A stretch of 64,000 nt of DNA from DATCJU01 sp036562635 (lineage in GTDB: Bacteria; Actinomycetota; Actinomycetes; Mycobacteriales; Pseudonocardiaceae): the NCBI GenBank assembly GCA_036562635.1, contig DATCJU010000093.1, positions 4,238-68,237 of the forward strand, in the 5' to 3' direction. Shown here piece by piece: positions 21,952 to 30,155 of the stretch (position 1 is the first letter of the stretch; every line of letters begins with the position of its first letter). Both the position numbers and the translations under genes were made by a program. The notes under the pieces are model-generated. The model was not told the origin of the DNA and did no database searches. It saw only the letters and a list, made by a program, of their open reading frames with translations.

Positions 21952-22266
21952 TCAGGCCGAGGGCTGCTCCCCGGCCAGGTGCCGTTCCACCCGCTCCACC
22001 TTGGCGCGGAGCTGACCGGTGTGCCCGGGGCGGATGTCGGCCTTGAGCACCAGGCTCACCCGCGGTGCGTGGGCCTGCACCGCCTCCACGGCCCGCCGCA
22101 CCACGTCCATCACCTCGTCCCAGCTCTCGCCCTCGACGTTGGTGAACATCGCGTTGGTCTCGTTCGGCAGCCCGGACTCGCGCACCACCCGCACCGCGTC
22201 GGCCACCGCCTTGCTCACGCTCTCCGAGTCACCACCCAACGGAGTGACACTGAACGCCACCAGCAC
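21952..22266 (-). CDS. MTH1187-family thiamine-binding protein (DUF77)
   Basis: A 104-residue protein matching the small YqgV/MTH1187 ferredoxin-like family, some of whose members bind thiamine: FSVTPLGGDSESVSKAVADA, TNAMFTNVEGESWDEVMDVV and VSLVLKADIRPG. Cytosolic, no signal. Start GTG 22266 has a GAGGAGGAA site upstream. Divergent from a MarR regulator with about 100 bp between, suggesting a shared control region. The family call is good; a role in thiamine metabolism here is inferred. Confidence 0.8.
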   Translation of the reverse strand: MLVAFSVTPLGGDSESVSKAVADAVRVVRESGLPNETNAMFTNVEGESWDEVMDVVRRAVEAVQAHAPRVSLVLKADIRPGHTGQLRAKVERVERHLAGEQPSA

Positions 22267-22367
22267 CGTCGTTCCTCCTCGTCACCTGTTCACGATCACC
22301 GGCCTGCCGCAGGACGTGGGCCGAGTACCGCTCAGCGTCGCTCATCGCCGCTGGTAGCGTCCCCGGC

Positions 22368-22895
22368 ATGGCGGCCAACCGCTCCCTGTCGTTCGACCCG
22401 ATCGCCCGCGCCCGCACACTGTGGGAGGAGCGCATCGGCCCCGCGGAGGCCATGGCAGCCGTCACGAGCGTGATGCGGGTACAGCAGATCCTGCTGTCCG
22501 CCGTGGACTCGGCGCTCCGCCCCCTGGGACTGACCTTCGCCCGGTACGAGGCGCTGGTGCTGCTGGTGTTCTCCCGGCGCGGGAGCCTGCCCATGCGGGT
22601 GATGGGTGAGCGGTTGCAGCTCCACCCGACCAGCGTCACCAACATCGTCGACCGCCTGGAACGGGACGGACTGGTCCGTCGCCTGCCCCACCCCACCGAC
22701 CGGCGCACCACCCTGGTGGAGATCACCGACGCGGGCCGGGACCGCATGAAGGTGGCGACCGAGGCCGTGACCAGGATCGACTTCGGGTTGCGCGGGCTCA
22801 CCACGGAGCAGACCGAACAGCTCACCACACTGCTGGCCCGGGTCCGGCACGCCGCGGGCGACTTCGAGGAGGAACCCGGCGGCGCCGACGACTGA
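22368..22895 (+). CDS. MarR-family transcriptional regulator
   Basis: A 175-residue winged-helix regulator. The DNA-binding unit (about 60-125) reads FARYEALVLLVFSRRGSLPM, the recognition helix HPTSVTNIVDRLERDGLVRR and the wing HPTDRRTTLVEITDAG. The start is ATG 22368. It is divergent from the thiamine-binding gene and convergent with an ABC-2 permease gene; it may regulate either neighbour or an unrelated target. Confidence 0.88.
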   Translation: MAANRSLSFDPIARARTLWEERIGPAEAMAAVTSVMRVQQILLSAVDSALRPLGLTFARYEALVLLVFSRRGSLPMRVMGERLQLHPTSVTNIVDRLERDGLVRRLPHPTDRRTTLVEITDAGRDRMKVATEAVTRIDFGLRGLTTEQTEQLTTLLARVRHAAGDFEEEPGGADD

Positions 22896-22933
22896 CCGGG
22901 GCCGGGTCCTCCGCCGCACGGAGACACGCGGCG

Positions 22934-22975
22934 AGGGCGGGGTGCGAGTCCCGAACCGGGCCCGCACCCCGCCCT
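22934..22975. terminator. Bidirectional hairpin between marR-type gene and ABC permease
   Basis: Perfect 13-bp arms (22934-22946 and 22963-22975) with a 16-nt loop between two convergent stops at 22895 and 23027. No U-tract. Confidence 0.65.
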
Positions 22976-23026
22976 GGGCGGCAACCGTGTCCACACGCCG
23001 CACCGCCGACCGTCCGGCACCGGCCG

Positions 23027-24073
23027 TCAGTTGTCCTCCCAGCGGAACAGCCGCGCCGCGATGGCGCCGACGACCAGGGTGAAGCCGAGCAGCACGCCGA
23101 TCGGCAGCAGCAACGCCTCCGCTCCCTGACCGCGCACCATGACATCGAGCATGCCGTCGTTCATGTGCCGGAGCGGCATGACGACCGACACCGTCTGCAG
23201 CCACGCCGGGGCGGCGTTGATGTCGAAGAAGGTGCCGGACAGGAACGCCATCGGCAGCACCACGACGTTCACCACCCCGCTGGCCGCCTCCTCCGTCTTG
23301 GTGAACGCGCCGGCCAACATCCCCATGGCGAAGAAGGCCAGCACGCCCGCCACCAGTAGCGGCAGCGTCAGCCACCACTGTCCGTTCAGCTGCAGCCCGA
23401 ACACCGGGGTCAGCGCGACGAGGGTGAACAGCACCGCCTGCACCACCGCGATCCCGATGGTCACCAGCAGCCGCGAGGTGAGCACGGTGGTCACCGGGAC
23501 CGGGGAGAGCCTGATCCGTCGCAACACCTGCTTGCGTCGCCAGGACACCAGGGTCAGCGCCGCACCGAAGCTGGCCGACACGGCGATACCCCAGGACAGG
23601 ATGCTGGGCGCGATGTACTGGATCGGTTTGAGCGAGGTGTCCTCCACCTGCTCCATCCGCAGCTGGAGCGCGGGGGGCTGCCCGGTGGCCGCCAGGTTGA
23701 GCTGGTTCACCACTCCGTTCACCAGGCCCTGCACCATCCCGGCCCTGGCCTGGTCACTGGCGGCGAACCGCAGCTCCACCTCCTCGTCCCGGATCAGCAG
23801 CGCGCCGGGCAGGTCTCCGTTACGGACCTGCTCCACCGCGGCCTCGGCGTCGGAGAACCGCTGCAGCTCCACCGCACCGGTCGACTCCAACGCCTCCACC
23901 ACCGGGCCGTCACCCACCACGGCGAGCTCGGTGCGCGTGTCCCCGGCGTCCCGGAACAGCAGCCCGAACACCACCAGGAACATCATCGGGAACAGGAAGG
24001 TGAAGAACAGGCTCACCCGGTCGCGCACGAAGCCCTTGAGCATGGCGACGGAGAGGCTGCGGAACGAGCTCAT
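23027..24073 (-). CDS. ABC-2 type transporter permease
   Basis: A 348-residue membrane protein with the ABC-2/YhgE-like layout: one N-terminal membrane helix (about 22-42), a 100-residue extracytoplasmic domain, then five helices from about residue 160 on (ending ALLLPIGVLLGFTLVVGAIAARLFRW). It should be the export permease partnered by the ATPase upstream, which it overlaps by 4 bp (ATGA at 24070-24073). Substrate is unknown; drug or lipid export is common for this type. Confidence 0.88.
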   Translation of the reverse strand: MSSFRSLSVAMLKGFVRDRVSLFFTFLFPMMFLVVFGLLFRDAGDTRTELAVVGDGPVVEALESTGAVELQRFSDAEAAVEQVRNGDLPGALLIRDEEVELRFAASDQARAGMVQGLVNGVVNQLNLAATGQPPALQLRMEQVEDTSLKPIQYIAPSILSWGIAVSASFGAALTLVSWRRKQVLRRIRLSPVPVTTVLTSRLLVTIGIAVVQAVLFTLVALTPVFGLQLNGQWWLTLPLLVAGVLAFFAMGMLAGAFTKTEEAASGVVNVVVLPMAFLSGTFFDINAAPAWLQTVSVVMPLRHMNDGMLDVMVRGQGAEALLLPIGVLLGFTLVVGAIAARLFRWEDN

Positions 24074-25008
24074 GCGCGGTACTCCCGTCCGGTCAGGTGC
24101 AGGAAGACGTCCTCGAGGGTGGCGCCGCGGACTTGCAGACCGTCGAGGGTGCCGCGCTCGGCGAGAGCGGCCAGGACGGGCGCAGGGGTCCTGGTGGTGA
24201 TGGTCAGGGAGACGCCGTCGTCGGAGGCCTCGTCCACGCCGGGGATCGCCCGGGCCTCCTCCAACGGCAGCACCTTGGACTCCAGCAGCACATGGGTGGC
24301 CGCCTCCAGACCGCGGACCAGCTTGGCCGGCGCGTCGAGCGCCAGGATCCGCCCCTGGTCCATGATCGCCACCCGGTCGCAGAGGATCTCCGCCTCGTCC
24401 AGGTAGTGCGTGGTGTAGATGATGGTCTTGCCACGCTCACGGATGGCGCGCAGCACGTCCCACAGGTTGCGCCGGGCCTGCGGGTCCAACGCCGCCGTGG
24501 GTTCGTCCAGGAACACCACGTCCGGATCGTGGACCAGGGCACAGGCGATGGACAGCCGCTGCCGCTGACCGCCGGAGAGCTTGTCCTCGCGGACCTCGGC
24601 CTTGTCCGCCAGCCCGACCAGTTCCAGCATGTCCGCCGCGGTGCCCCGACTGACGCCGTACAGCGCGGCGAAGGTCTCCAGCTGCTCGCGCGCGGTCAAC
24701 CGTTCGAAGAAGGACGAGGCCTGAAGCTGCACACCGATCCGCGGCAGCAACCGGTGGTTGCGCGGCCACGGTGTCTCGCCTAGCACCCGCACCACGCCCG
24801 AGTCCGGCTCCCGGAGCCCTTCGACGATCTCCAGTGTGGTGGTCTTGCCCGCTCCGTTCGGCCCCAGAATCCCGAAGAACTCCCCCTCGGCAACGGTGAA
24901 CGAGACCCCGTCCACCGCGTGGAGCTCCCCGTAGGACTTGTGCAGGTCCTCGACCACGATGACGGGGTCGGAACCCGAGCGATCGGTGGTTTCCCCAGCC
25001 CGGTTCAT
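24070..25008 (-). CDS. ABC transporter ATP-binding protein (DrrA-like)
   Basis: A 312-residue nucleotide-binding subunit: Walker A GPNGAGKT, Q-loop in IGVQLQASSFFERLT, signature LSGGQRQR, Walker B VVFLDEPTAALD and switch histidine in YTTHYLDEAE. The roughly 80-residue C-terminal extension (SLTITTRTPAPVLAAL...LEDVFLHLTGREYRA) is the one typical of DrrA-like exporters. Start ATG 25008 (MNRAGETT) is preferred to an upstream GTG. Forms an operon with the permease gene. Confidence 0.9.
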   Translation of the reverse strand: MNRAGETTDRSGSDPVIVVEDLHKSYGELHAVDGVSFTVAEGEFFGILGPNGAGKTTTLEIVEGLREPDSGVVRVLGETPWPRNHRLLPRIGVQLQASSFFERLTAREQLETFAALYGVSRGTAADMLELVGLADKAEVREDKLSGGQRQRLSIACALVHDPDVVFLDEPTAALDPQARRNLWDVLRAIRERGKTIIYTTHYLDEAEILCDRVAIMDQGRILALDAPAKLVRGLEAATHVLLESKVLPLEEARAIPGVDEASDDGVSLTITTRTPAPVLAALAERGTLDGLQVRGATLEDVFLHLTGREYRA

Positions 25009-25375
25009 AACCGCACGGTACTGGCCGCCCACCCGTCACCTGCTCACTTTTCGTCGAACATCAGGTGAAAACAGGGAGAGCCCCTAGCCCGAATGCACGA
25101 ACGCCATCGCCTGGCCAGCCGCGAACGTTACTCTACGTAGTCGTCTTCTGATGTGCCCATCCCTCTCACCGTCGCAGGGGTACCCGGATCCGTCGACCGG
25201 GTCACCCCGAGACGCGCACCTCACACGGCGGGGACCGGGTGGTCACCGCCCCCCGGGAACGCGACGGCACTTCGGGGGAACGGGAAGCAGTGCGCCCCAC
25301 CGGACCGAGGCGAGGTGGTGCACGACGACGAGGGTCAACTTCCGGGGCGACCCGAACCGCGGCCGCTCCGAACGG
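25009..25375. other. Gap between ABC operon and DUF397 gene
   Basis: 367 bp without a supported gene. Next to the ATPase start there is an inverted repeat, TCACCTG at 25036-25042 and CAGGTGA at 25062-25068, 26 bp centre to centre, which could bind a regulator of the exporter. The rest shows nothing distinctive. Confidence 0.3.
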
Positions 25376-25603
25376 TCACGGCTCGTCGAACTCGCCGTCC
25401 TTGGCGCCGAGCACGAACGCCTCCCACTCGGCGTGGTCGAACACCAGCACCGGACCGTCGGGCTCGGCCCCGTTGCGCATCAACACCCACTCGTCGAGGA
25501 AGGCCACCTCGACCCCGGGGGTGCCGTCGTCGGTGGAGGTGATCCACTCGGCCCGGCTCAGGTCCAGCTCTTCCGCCTTCGGCTTGTCCGCCATGGCCTG
25601 CAT
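25376..25603 (-). CDS. Orphan DUF397-domain protein
   Basis: A 75-residue acidic protein with the DUF397 pattern: LDLSRAEWITS, VEVAFLDEWVLMRN (where family members usually have CVEVA), DGPVLVFDHAEWEAFVLGAKDGEFD. DUF397 proteins normally sit beside an Scr1-type helix-turn-helix gene; none is adjacent here. The family Cys in the middle strand is replaced. Start ATG 25603 has GGAG seven bases upstream; ATG 25594 is possible. Small regulatory or antitoxin-like roles have been proposed for the family. Confidence 0.75.
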   Translation of the reverse strand: MQAMADKPKAEELDLSRAEWITSTDDGTPGVEVAFLDEWVLMRNGAEPDGPVLVFDHAEWEAFVLGAKDGEFDEP

Positions 25604-25783
25604 GGTAGCGCTCCGGTTCCGATCGTCGGGTCACGCCGCGCAGATCGGCCCCGATCACGCGTCCCCGCAGCTCTCCGCCCCCGTGGAGCCGTCACACACG
25701 GGGCACGCGGAACCGGATCCCGGCCCGCACCCACCACCGGGCCCCGTCCGCACCGCGGTGGTTCCCCGGGCGCCCGGCCGTCC

Positions 25784-27262
25784 TCAGTGGACGGCGCCGC
25801 GCAACAGGTTGCCCTCGGTGGACAGGTAGTGGTCGCGGTAGTCGAACCGGCGCACGTCACCGAACATCAGCCAGTAGTACTTGGTCTGCTCGCTCCACCA
25901 GTAGCCGGGACAGGAGTCACCCTGCCGCGGTGGGGTGGTGGTGACGTCGTCCAGGACCGTGTAGCCGTAGCGGGCCCTGGAGGTGCGCTTCATGTGCGCG
26001 TAGTGGACCCAGGCACGCCACCGGTAGATCTCGTCCCCGGTGCTCAGCCACAGGAACAACGCCGAGTCGACGAACTCGGGGCGCAACTGGTTGCCGCGCC
26101 AGGTCGCGCCGAGCGTGGTGTAGTCGATGCCCTCCGGCAGTACGCCGTAGCGGTCCTGCACCACGTTCCACGAGTCGTGGTAGGCCCGCCCCTCCGCGAC
26201 CAGTCCGGACTCGGCGAGCAGACCCGCGTAGAACGAGGCGAGCTCGCTCTGCCCACGGTCGGTCACCTGACCGGTGAACGCGTCGACCTGGGCGAACCAC
26301 AGCCGCCCGTCCACCCGCTCCGCCTGGTGCCGCAGGATCGCCGCGGTCAGCACGTCGTACCAGTACCGCAGGTCCGGGTCACCGAACAGGGCGTGGCCGT
26401 CCCACAGGTACTCGTAGTAGGAGTCCGCGGGCGGGCCGACCGTGGCCACCCGGTTCAACCACTCCCCGGTCTCGGCGTGCACCGCGTACGGCAGCAGGTC
26501 CAGCGAGCTGCGGCGGGTGAAGGTCACCTCGAACGCCCGCTTGGCCACCTCGTAGTACCGGCTCCGCCCGGTCCACCGGGACAGCGTCCCGAACTCGGCG
26601 ATGTAGGTGCCGGTCTCGGCCAGGTTGGTCTCCGGCTGACCGACCTGACCGGTGGCCAGGTTGACGTAACGGTAGGGCACCCCGCTGGGGGAGCGGGTGA
26701 AGGCGGGCAGCAGCCGGTCGGCGAGGTCGACCGCCAGGTCCAGCAGCCGTTCCCGCCCGGTGCAGTGGTACCCGGACAACAGTCCGCCCAGCATGCGGAT
26801 GTTGGTCTCGAACACCTGGAACGGTGCGTCGATGTCGAAGCGGAGATTGCCCTCGATCCACTCGACGGCCTGCTCCAGCTCGGTGTCCAGCCCCATCAGC
26901 CACAGGGTGTCCAGTGCCTCCACCGCCGTCAGACCGACCGGGTGCCCCTGGGCGAAGAAGTCCTCGTGACCGCCGGAGACAGGCTTGATCTGGTCCCGGC
27001 CCAGTGCGCGCTCGGCGTAGTGACGCCACGCCCACCGGAACTCGGCGCGCACGTCCGCCGCGACCGCACGCCAGTCCGCGGGTGGAGCGGGCACCGAGGG
27101 CACATCCCCCACCATGACATCTCCTCCGGGCGGGGGTGGCGCCGTGGGCGAGGACGGTGCGGCCAGGGCGCCCCGCCCGGCCAGCGCGCCGAGCCCGAGC
27201 CCGGCGGCGGCACCGGCAAACACCCTGAGCAGGTTCCGTCTGTGCAGCAGGGGATCCACCAC
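25784..27262 (-). CDS. Tat-exported GH47 family alpha-mannosidase-like glycosidase
   Basis: About 492 residues. The N-terminus HRRNLLRVFAGAAAGLGLGA is a twin-arginine signal followed by a small-residue cleavage zone near residues 28-35. The mature part matches the (alpha/alpha)7 GH47 class I alpha-1,2-mannosidases: AWRHYAERALGRDQIKPVSG, VGLTAVEALDTLWLMGL, FQVFETNIRMLGGLLSGY, NLAETGTYIAEFGTLSR, PADSYYEYLWDGHALFGD and a C-terminal LSTEGNLL, where the T-E-x-H-xx metal site of eukaryotic enzymes lies. GH47 is uncommon in bacteria. Start chosen at GTG 27262, 5 nt after GGAGG. Divergent from a LacI regulator and manA, implying secreted mannoside breakdown. Confidence 0.85.
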   Translation of the reverse strand: MVDPLLHRRNLLRVFAGAAAGLGLGALAGRGALAAPSSPTAPPPPGGDVMVGDVPSVPAPPADWRAVAADVRAEFRWAWRHYAERALGRDQIKPVSGGHEDFFAQGHPVGLTAVEALDTLWLMGLDTELEQAVEWIEGNLRFDIDAPFQVFETNIRMLGGLLSGYHCTGRERLLDLAVDLADRLLPAFTRSPSGVPYRYVNLATGQVGQPETNLAETGTYIAEFGTLSRWTGRSRYYEVAKRAFEVTFTRRSSLDLLPYAVHAETGEWLNRVATVGPPADSYYEYLWDGHALFGDPDLRYWYDVLTAAILRHQAERVDGRLWFAQVDAFTGQVTDRGQSELASFYAGLLAESGLVAEGRAYHDSWNVVQDRYGVLPEGIDYTTLGATWRGNQLRPEFVDSALFLWLSTGDEIYRWRAWVHYAHMKRTSRARYGYTVLDDVTTTPPRQGDSCPGYWWSEQTKYYWLMFGDVRRFDYRDHYLSTEGNLLRGAVH

Positions 27263-27378
27263 GAGCACCTCCGCCCCGGGTCCACGCCCGCCGGTCCGCC
27301 CGTCGCCACCCGACCGAACGACGACGTCCCCGCCGACCGACCTCCGTCACGACGGTGACGCTGCGAGCAGTACCAAAC

Positions 27379-27407
27379 ACACTGGGTAAGGCCCCTGCGG
27401 CCGTCAA
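27379..27407 (-). promoter_or_regulatory. Putative promoter of the mannosidase gene
   Basis: On the - strand TTGACG (27407-27402) is followed after 17 bp by CAGTGT (27384-27379), a fair sigma-70-type -35/-10 pair. It points to the mannosidase and lies 16 bp from the palindromic site. Prediction by eye. Confidence 0.35.
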
Positions 27408-27422
27408 GGTCGGCCAGAGGTC

Positions 27423-27440
27423 CTGTCCGGTTCCGGACAG
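27423..27440. promoter_or_regulatory. Candidate operator of the LacI-type regulator
   Basis: Perfect inverted repeat CTGTCCGG-TT-CCGGACAG, located just upstream of the predicted mannosidase -35 and between the two divergent units. This is where a local LacI-family repressor would be expected to bind. Confidence 0.45.
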
Positions 27441-27596
27441 CACACCGCCCGAAAGGCCGAGGCCAAGAGGGTGATTCCCCGGCGGCGACACGAGCGCCCC
27501 AGGCCCCCGACCAGCCAATTCACTCACACGTAGTAATGACCAGTCACGCTGTGTCGATTGACCTACGTCACAGTCCTGGTGTCCAATGCCCCCGAT

Positions 27597-28658
27597 ATGA
27601 CAACGATGTCCACCAGGTCGGGAGCACCGGGAACCGCGACCCGAAGAATCCGCCGAGCCACGATGAACGACGTGGCTCGGCTGGCCGGGGTCAGCATCAA
27701 GACGGTCTCCCGGGTGGTCAACGACGAACCGGGGGTGCACCCGGCCACCGCACAACGCGTCCTCGAGGCGATCGACCAGCTCGGGTTCCGCCGCAACCTG
27801 GGCGCGCGCAACCTGCGGCGCGGACTGTCCACCGGCATCCTCGGCCTGGTGCTGGAGGACGTGGCCAACCCCTTCTACTCGCAGCTCACCCGTGCGGTGG
27901 AGGAGGTCGCCCAGCAGCACGGACGACAGGTGCTCACCGGCTCCTCCGACGAGGACCCGAACCGGGAACGCGAACTCGTCCTGGAGTTCTGCGCACGCCG
28001 GGTGGACGGGCTGCTCGTCGTACCGGCGAGCACACAGCACAGCTACCTGGTCCCGGAGTTACGGGCCGGCACTCCCATGGTGTTCCTGGACCGGCCCGCA
28101 GGTGTCCTCTCGGTGGACACCGTCCTGGTGGACAACCACGGCGGTGTCGTGGAGGCGGTGCGGCACCTGGCCTCGTTCGGCCACCGGCGCATCGCGTTCC
28201 TCGGCGACGCCCCGGACATCTTCACCGCCGCAGAACGGCTCCGCGGCTACCGCGAGGGCTGCGTGCGCGCCGGGCTGTGCTACGACGACGGGCTGGTCGT
28301 GATGGGCCCGCACGACGAGCGGACCGTGGCCGCGGCACTGCGGCGCCTGCTGCACGGGCCGGCCCCGGCCACCGCCCTGATCACCGGCAACAACCGGATC
28401 ACCGTCCACGCCCTGCGTGCCCTGGCCGGTCAGCCGTGCCGCCCCGCGCTGGTGGGTTTCGACGACTTCGAACTGGCCGATCTGCTCGACCCGCCGGTCA
28501 GCGTCATCGCGCACGACGCGGCCGCACTGGGCCGAGCGGCCGCCGAGATGCTCTTCGCCCGGCTGGAGGGCGACACCTCACCACCGCGCCGAATCGTGCT
28601 CCCGGTGCGGTTGGTGCCACGTGGTTCCGGGGAGGTACGCGCCCATGAGGCAGGTTGA
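27597..28658 (+). CDS. LacI-family transcriptional regulator
   Basis: About 353 residues. The helix-turn-helix with hinge covers residues 22-75 (MNDVARLAGVSIKTVSRVVN, then FRRNLGARNLRRG), followed by a periplasmic-binding-protein-like sugar sensor (GILGLVLEDVANPFYSQL to LPVRLVPRGSG). Start ATG 27597 lacks a ribosome site; ATG 27606 is possible, and the leader may be very short. Overlaps manA by 14 bp, so regulator and isomerase form an operon; with the divergent mannosidase this suggests a mannose- or mannoside-responsive repressor. Confidence 0.9.
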   Translation: MTTMSTRSGAPGTATRRIRRATMNDVARLAGVSIKTVSRVVNDEPGVHPATAQRVLEAIDQLGFRRNLGARNLRRGLSTGILGLVLEDVANPFYSQLTRAVEEVAQQHGRQVLTGSSDEDPNRERELVLEFCARRVDGLLVVPASTQHSYLVPELRAGTPMVFLDRPAGVLSVDTVLVDNHGGVVEAVRHLASFGHRRIAFLGDAPDIFTAAERLRGYREGCVRAGLCYDDGLVVMGPHDERTVAAALRRLLHGPAPATALITGNNRITVHALRALAGQPCRPALVGFDDFELADLLDPPVSVIAHDAAALGRAAAEMLFARLEGDTSPPRRIVLPVRLVPRGSGEVRAHEAG

Positions 28659-29754
28659 GCCCAGCCCGACCGCGGTCCGTGACCGGGGGTCACTGGCCAC
28701 GTCCGACCGACCCATTCCCATGCTGCTGGACGCCAACCAGCCGCCCCGCTTCTACCGGGGTGGGGCGGAGATCGCCCGTCTGCGGGGTCGGACGGTACCC
28801 GGCGACGGGGCGGCGACGTGGACCCCCGAGGACTGGGTCGCCTCCACCACCACGCTGTTCGGCGAACCCGAGGCGGGCCTGAGCCGGCTGCCCAACGGGC
28901 GGCTGCTCCGGGACGCGGTGCACGCCGACCCCACCGGCTGGCTGGGCCCCGAGCACACGGCCGAGTTCGGCGCCGACCCCGCCCTGCTGGTCAAGCTGCT
29001 GGACGCCGGGCAGCGTCTGCCGGTGCACTGTCACCCGTCGAACGAGTTCGCCCGCACCCACCTGGGCTGCCGGTACGGCAAGACCGAGGCATGGGTGGTG
29101 ATCGGCACCCGCGGCCCGGACCCGACGGTGCGCCTGGGGTTCCGGCAGGACGTGTCGGCCGACCAGCTGCGCTCGTGGGTGGCCGCACAGGACCGCACGG
29201 CGATGCTCGCCGCCCTGAACACGGTGCACGTGCGCCCCGGGGACACCGTCCTGGTACCCGCCGGCATGCCGCACGCGATCGGCGAGGGCGTGTTCCTCGT
29301 GGAGCTGCAGCAGCCCACCGACCTCACGGTGCTGCTGGAGCGGGAGGGGTTCTCAGGGCCCGAGGGATGGCACCTCGGGCTGGGCGCCGACACCGCCCTG
29401 ACGTGCGTGGACCGCTCCGGCTGGGACTATCCGCGCCTGTCCGGTCTGCTGCGCAGCACCAGCCAGTACCACCGGCCCTTCGTGAACCTGCTGCCGGAGA
29501 CCGCCGCGCCGTTCTTCCGTGCCGACCGGCTGCACCCGGAGCCGGAGGTGGAACTGGAGCCGTCGTTCGCGGTGCTGGTGGGACTGGAGGGCACCGGCGC
29601 CCTGCGCACCGAGCACGGCGACGAGCTGCCGGTACAACGGGGCAGCACGGTGGTCGTGCCGCACGGCGCGGGTGTCTGTCGGCTGATCGGTGACGTGGTC
29701 GCCGTCCGCTGCCGTCCGCCCGCGGTGCACCCCGACCGGAAAGACGGCCGATGA
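28645..29754 (+). CDS. manA: Mannose-6-phosphate isomerase, class I
   Basis: A 369-residue cupin enzyme converting mannose-6-phosphate to fructose-6-phosphate. Zinc ligands lie in LPVHCHPSNEFA (H128, H130) with the companion Glu in GKTEAWVV; VPAGMPHAIGEGVFLVELQQPTDLTV is the central cupin strand pair that carries the last His ligand (shown here without claim on numbering). Start ATG 28645 stands 9 nt after GGAGG and overlaps the end of the regulator gene. It links the locus to entry of mannose into glycolysis or GDP-mannose synthesis. Confidence 0.88.
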   Translation: MRQVEPSPTAVRDRGSLATSDRPIPMLLDANQPPRFYRGGAEIARLRGRTVPGDGAATWTPEDWVASTTTLFGEPEAGLSRLPNGRLLRDAVHADPTGWLGPEHTAEFGADPALLVKLLDAGQRLPVHCHPSNEFARTHLGCRYGKTEAWVVIGTRGPDPTVRLGFRQDVSADQLRSWVAAQDRTAMLAALNTVHVRPGDTVLVPAGMPHAIGEGVFLVELQQPTDLTVLLEREGFSGPEGWHLGLGADTALTCVDRSGWDYPRLSGLLRSTSQYHRPFVNLLPETAAPFFRADRLHPEPEVELEPSFAVLVGLEGTGALRTEHGDELPVQRGSTVVVPHGAGVCRLIGDVVAVRCRPPAVHPDRKDGR

Positions 29755-29861
29755 CCACCCCGCTGTGGCCCGCCCGGCCGGCGCGGCACGGTGGACGAGC
29801 TCATCTCGGGCACCGGACACGGAGCGGCGGGAGGTACCCGACGGGAGTGTGGAGAGGCGGA

Positions 29862-29908
29862 GAAAAAACATCCGCCGGTCGTCGGCGTTGAGCATCGACG
29901 ACCGGCGG
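29862..29908 (-). terminator. Rho-independent terminator of tRNA-Glu
   Basis: Perfect 13-bp arms (29872-29884 and 29896-29908) with an 11-nt loop, followed on the - strand by a run of six T (complement of 29862-29868). It starts 6 nt after the tRNA 3' end. One of the few classical U-tract terminators in the window. Confidence 0.85.
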
Positions 29909-29913
29909 GTACG

Positions 29914-29986
29914 TAGCCCTGACGGGATTTGAACCCGCGTTACCGCCTTGAGAGGGCGGCGTCCTAGGCCGCTAGACGACAGGGCC
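29914..29986 (-). tRNA. tRNA-Glu (anticodon CTC)
   Basis: A 73-nt cloverleaf without encoded CCA. Acceptor stem GGCCCTG pairs with CAGGGCT (one G-T pair), the D-arm holds CTAGCGGCCTAGG, the anticodon stem-loop is CCGCC-CTCTCAA-GGCGG giving anticodon CTC, and the T-arm carries GGTTCAAATCC. It reads GAG codons, abundant in this GC-rich genome. Confidence 0.95.
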
Positions 29987-30094
29987 GCATCGCTTGCGGG
30001 GAAAGACTACCACCCCGGATTCACCGGAACGGACCACCTCCGTGGTGATCTTCACCACCCCGGGTGGCCGTGCCCAGCAGCCGGTGGTGCCGGC

Positions 30095-30135
30095 CCCGTT
30101 CGCCCGGGCGGTACGTCACCATCCGGGCGAACGGG
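30095..30135 (-). terminator. Hairpin terminator after the erm-type gene
   Basis: Perfect 13-bp arms (30095-30107 and 30123-30135) with a 15-nt loop, 20 nt after the methylase stop on the - strand. Short direct repeats of CGGGCGA lie within and next to it. No U-tract. Confidence 0.6.
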
Positions 30136-30155
30136 CGAACGGGCGATCGGGACGA

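Larger units (their letters stand above)
27263..27596. promoter_or_regulatory. Divergent control region mannosidase / LacI-manA
   Basis: 334 bp between the divergent mannosidase and regulator genes, carrying a candidate promoter for the mannosidase (27379-27407), a perfect 18-bp palindrome (27423-27440) and, towards the regulator, a TTGACC box at 27558-27563 that could be its -35. No gene is seen. Confidence 0.5.
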
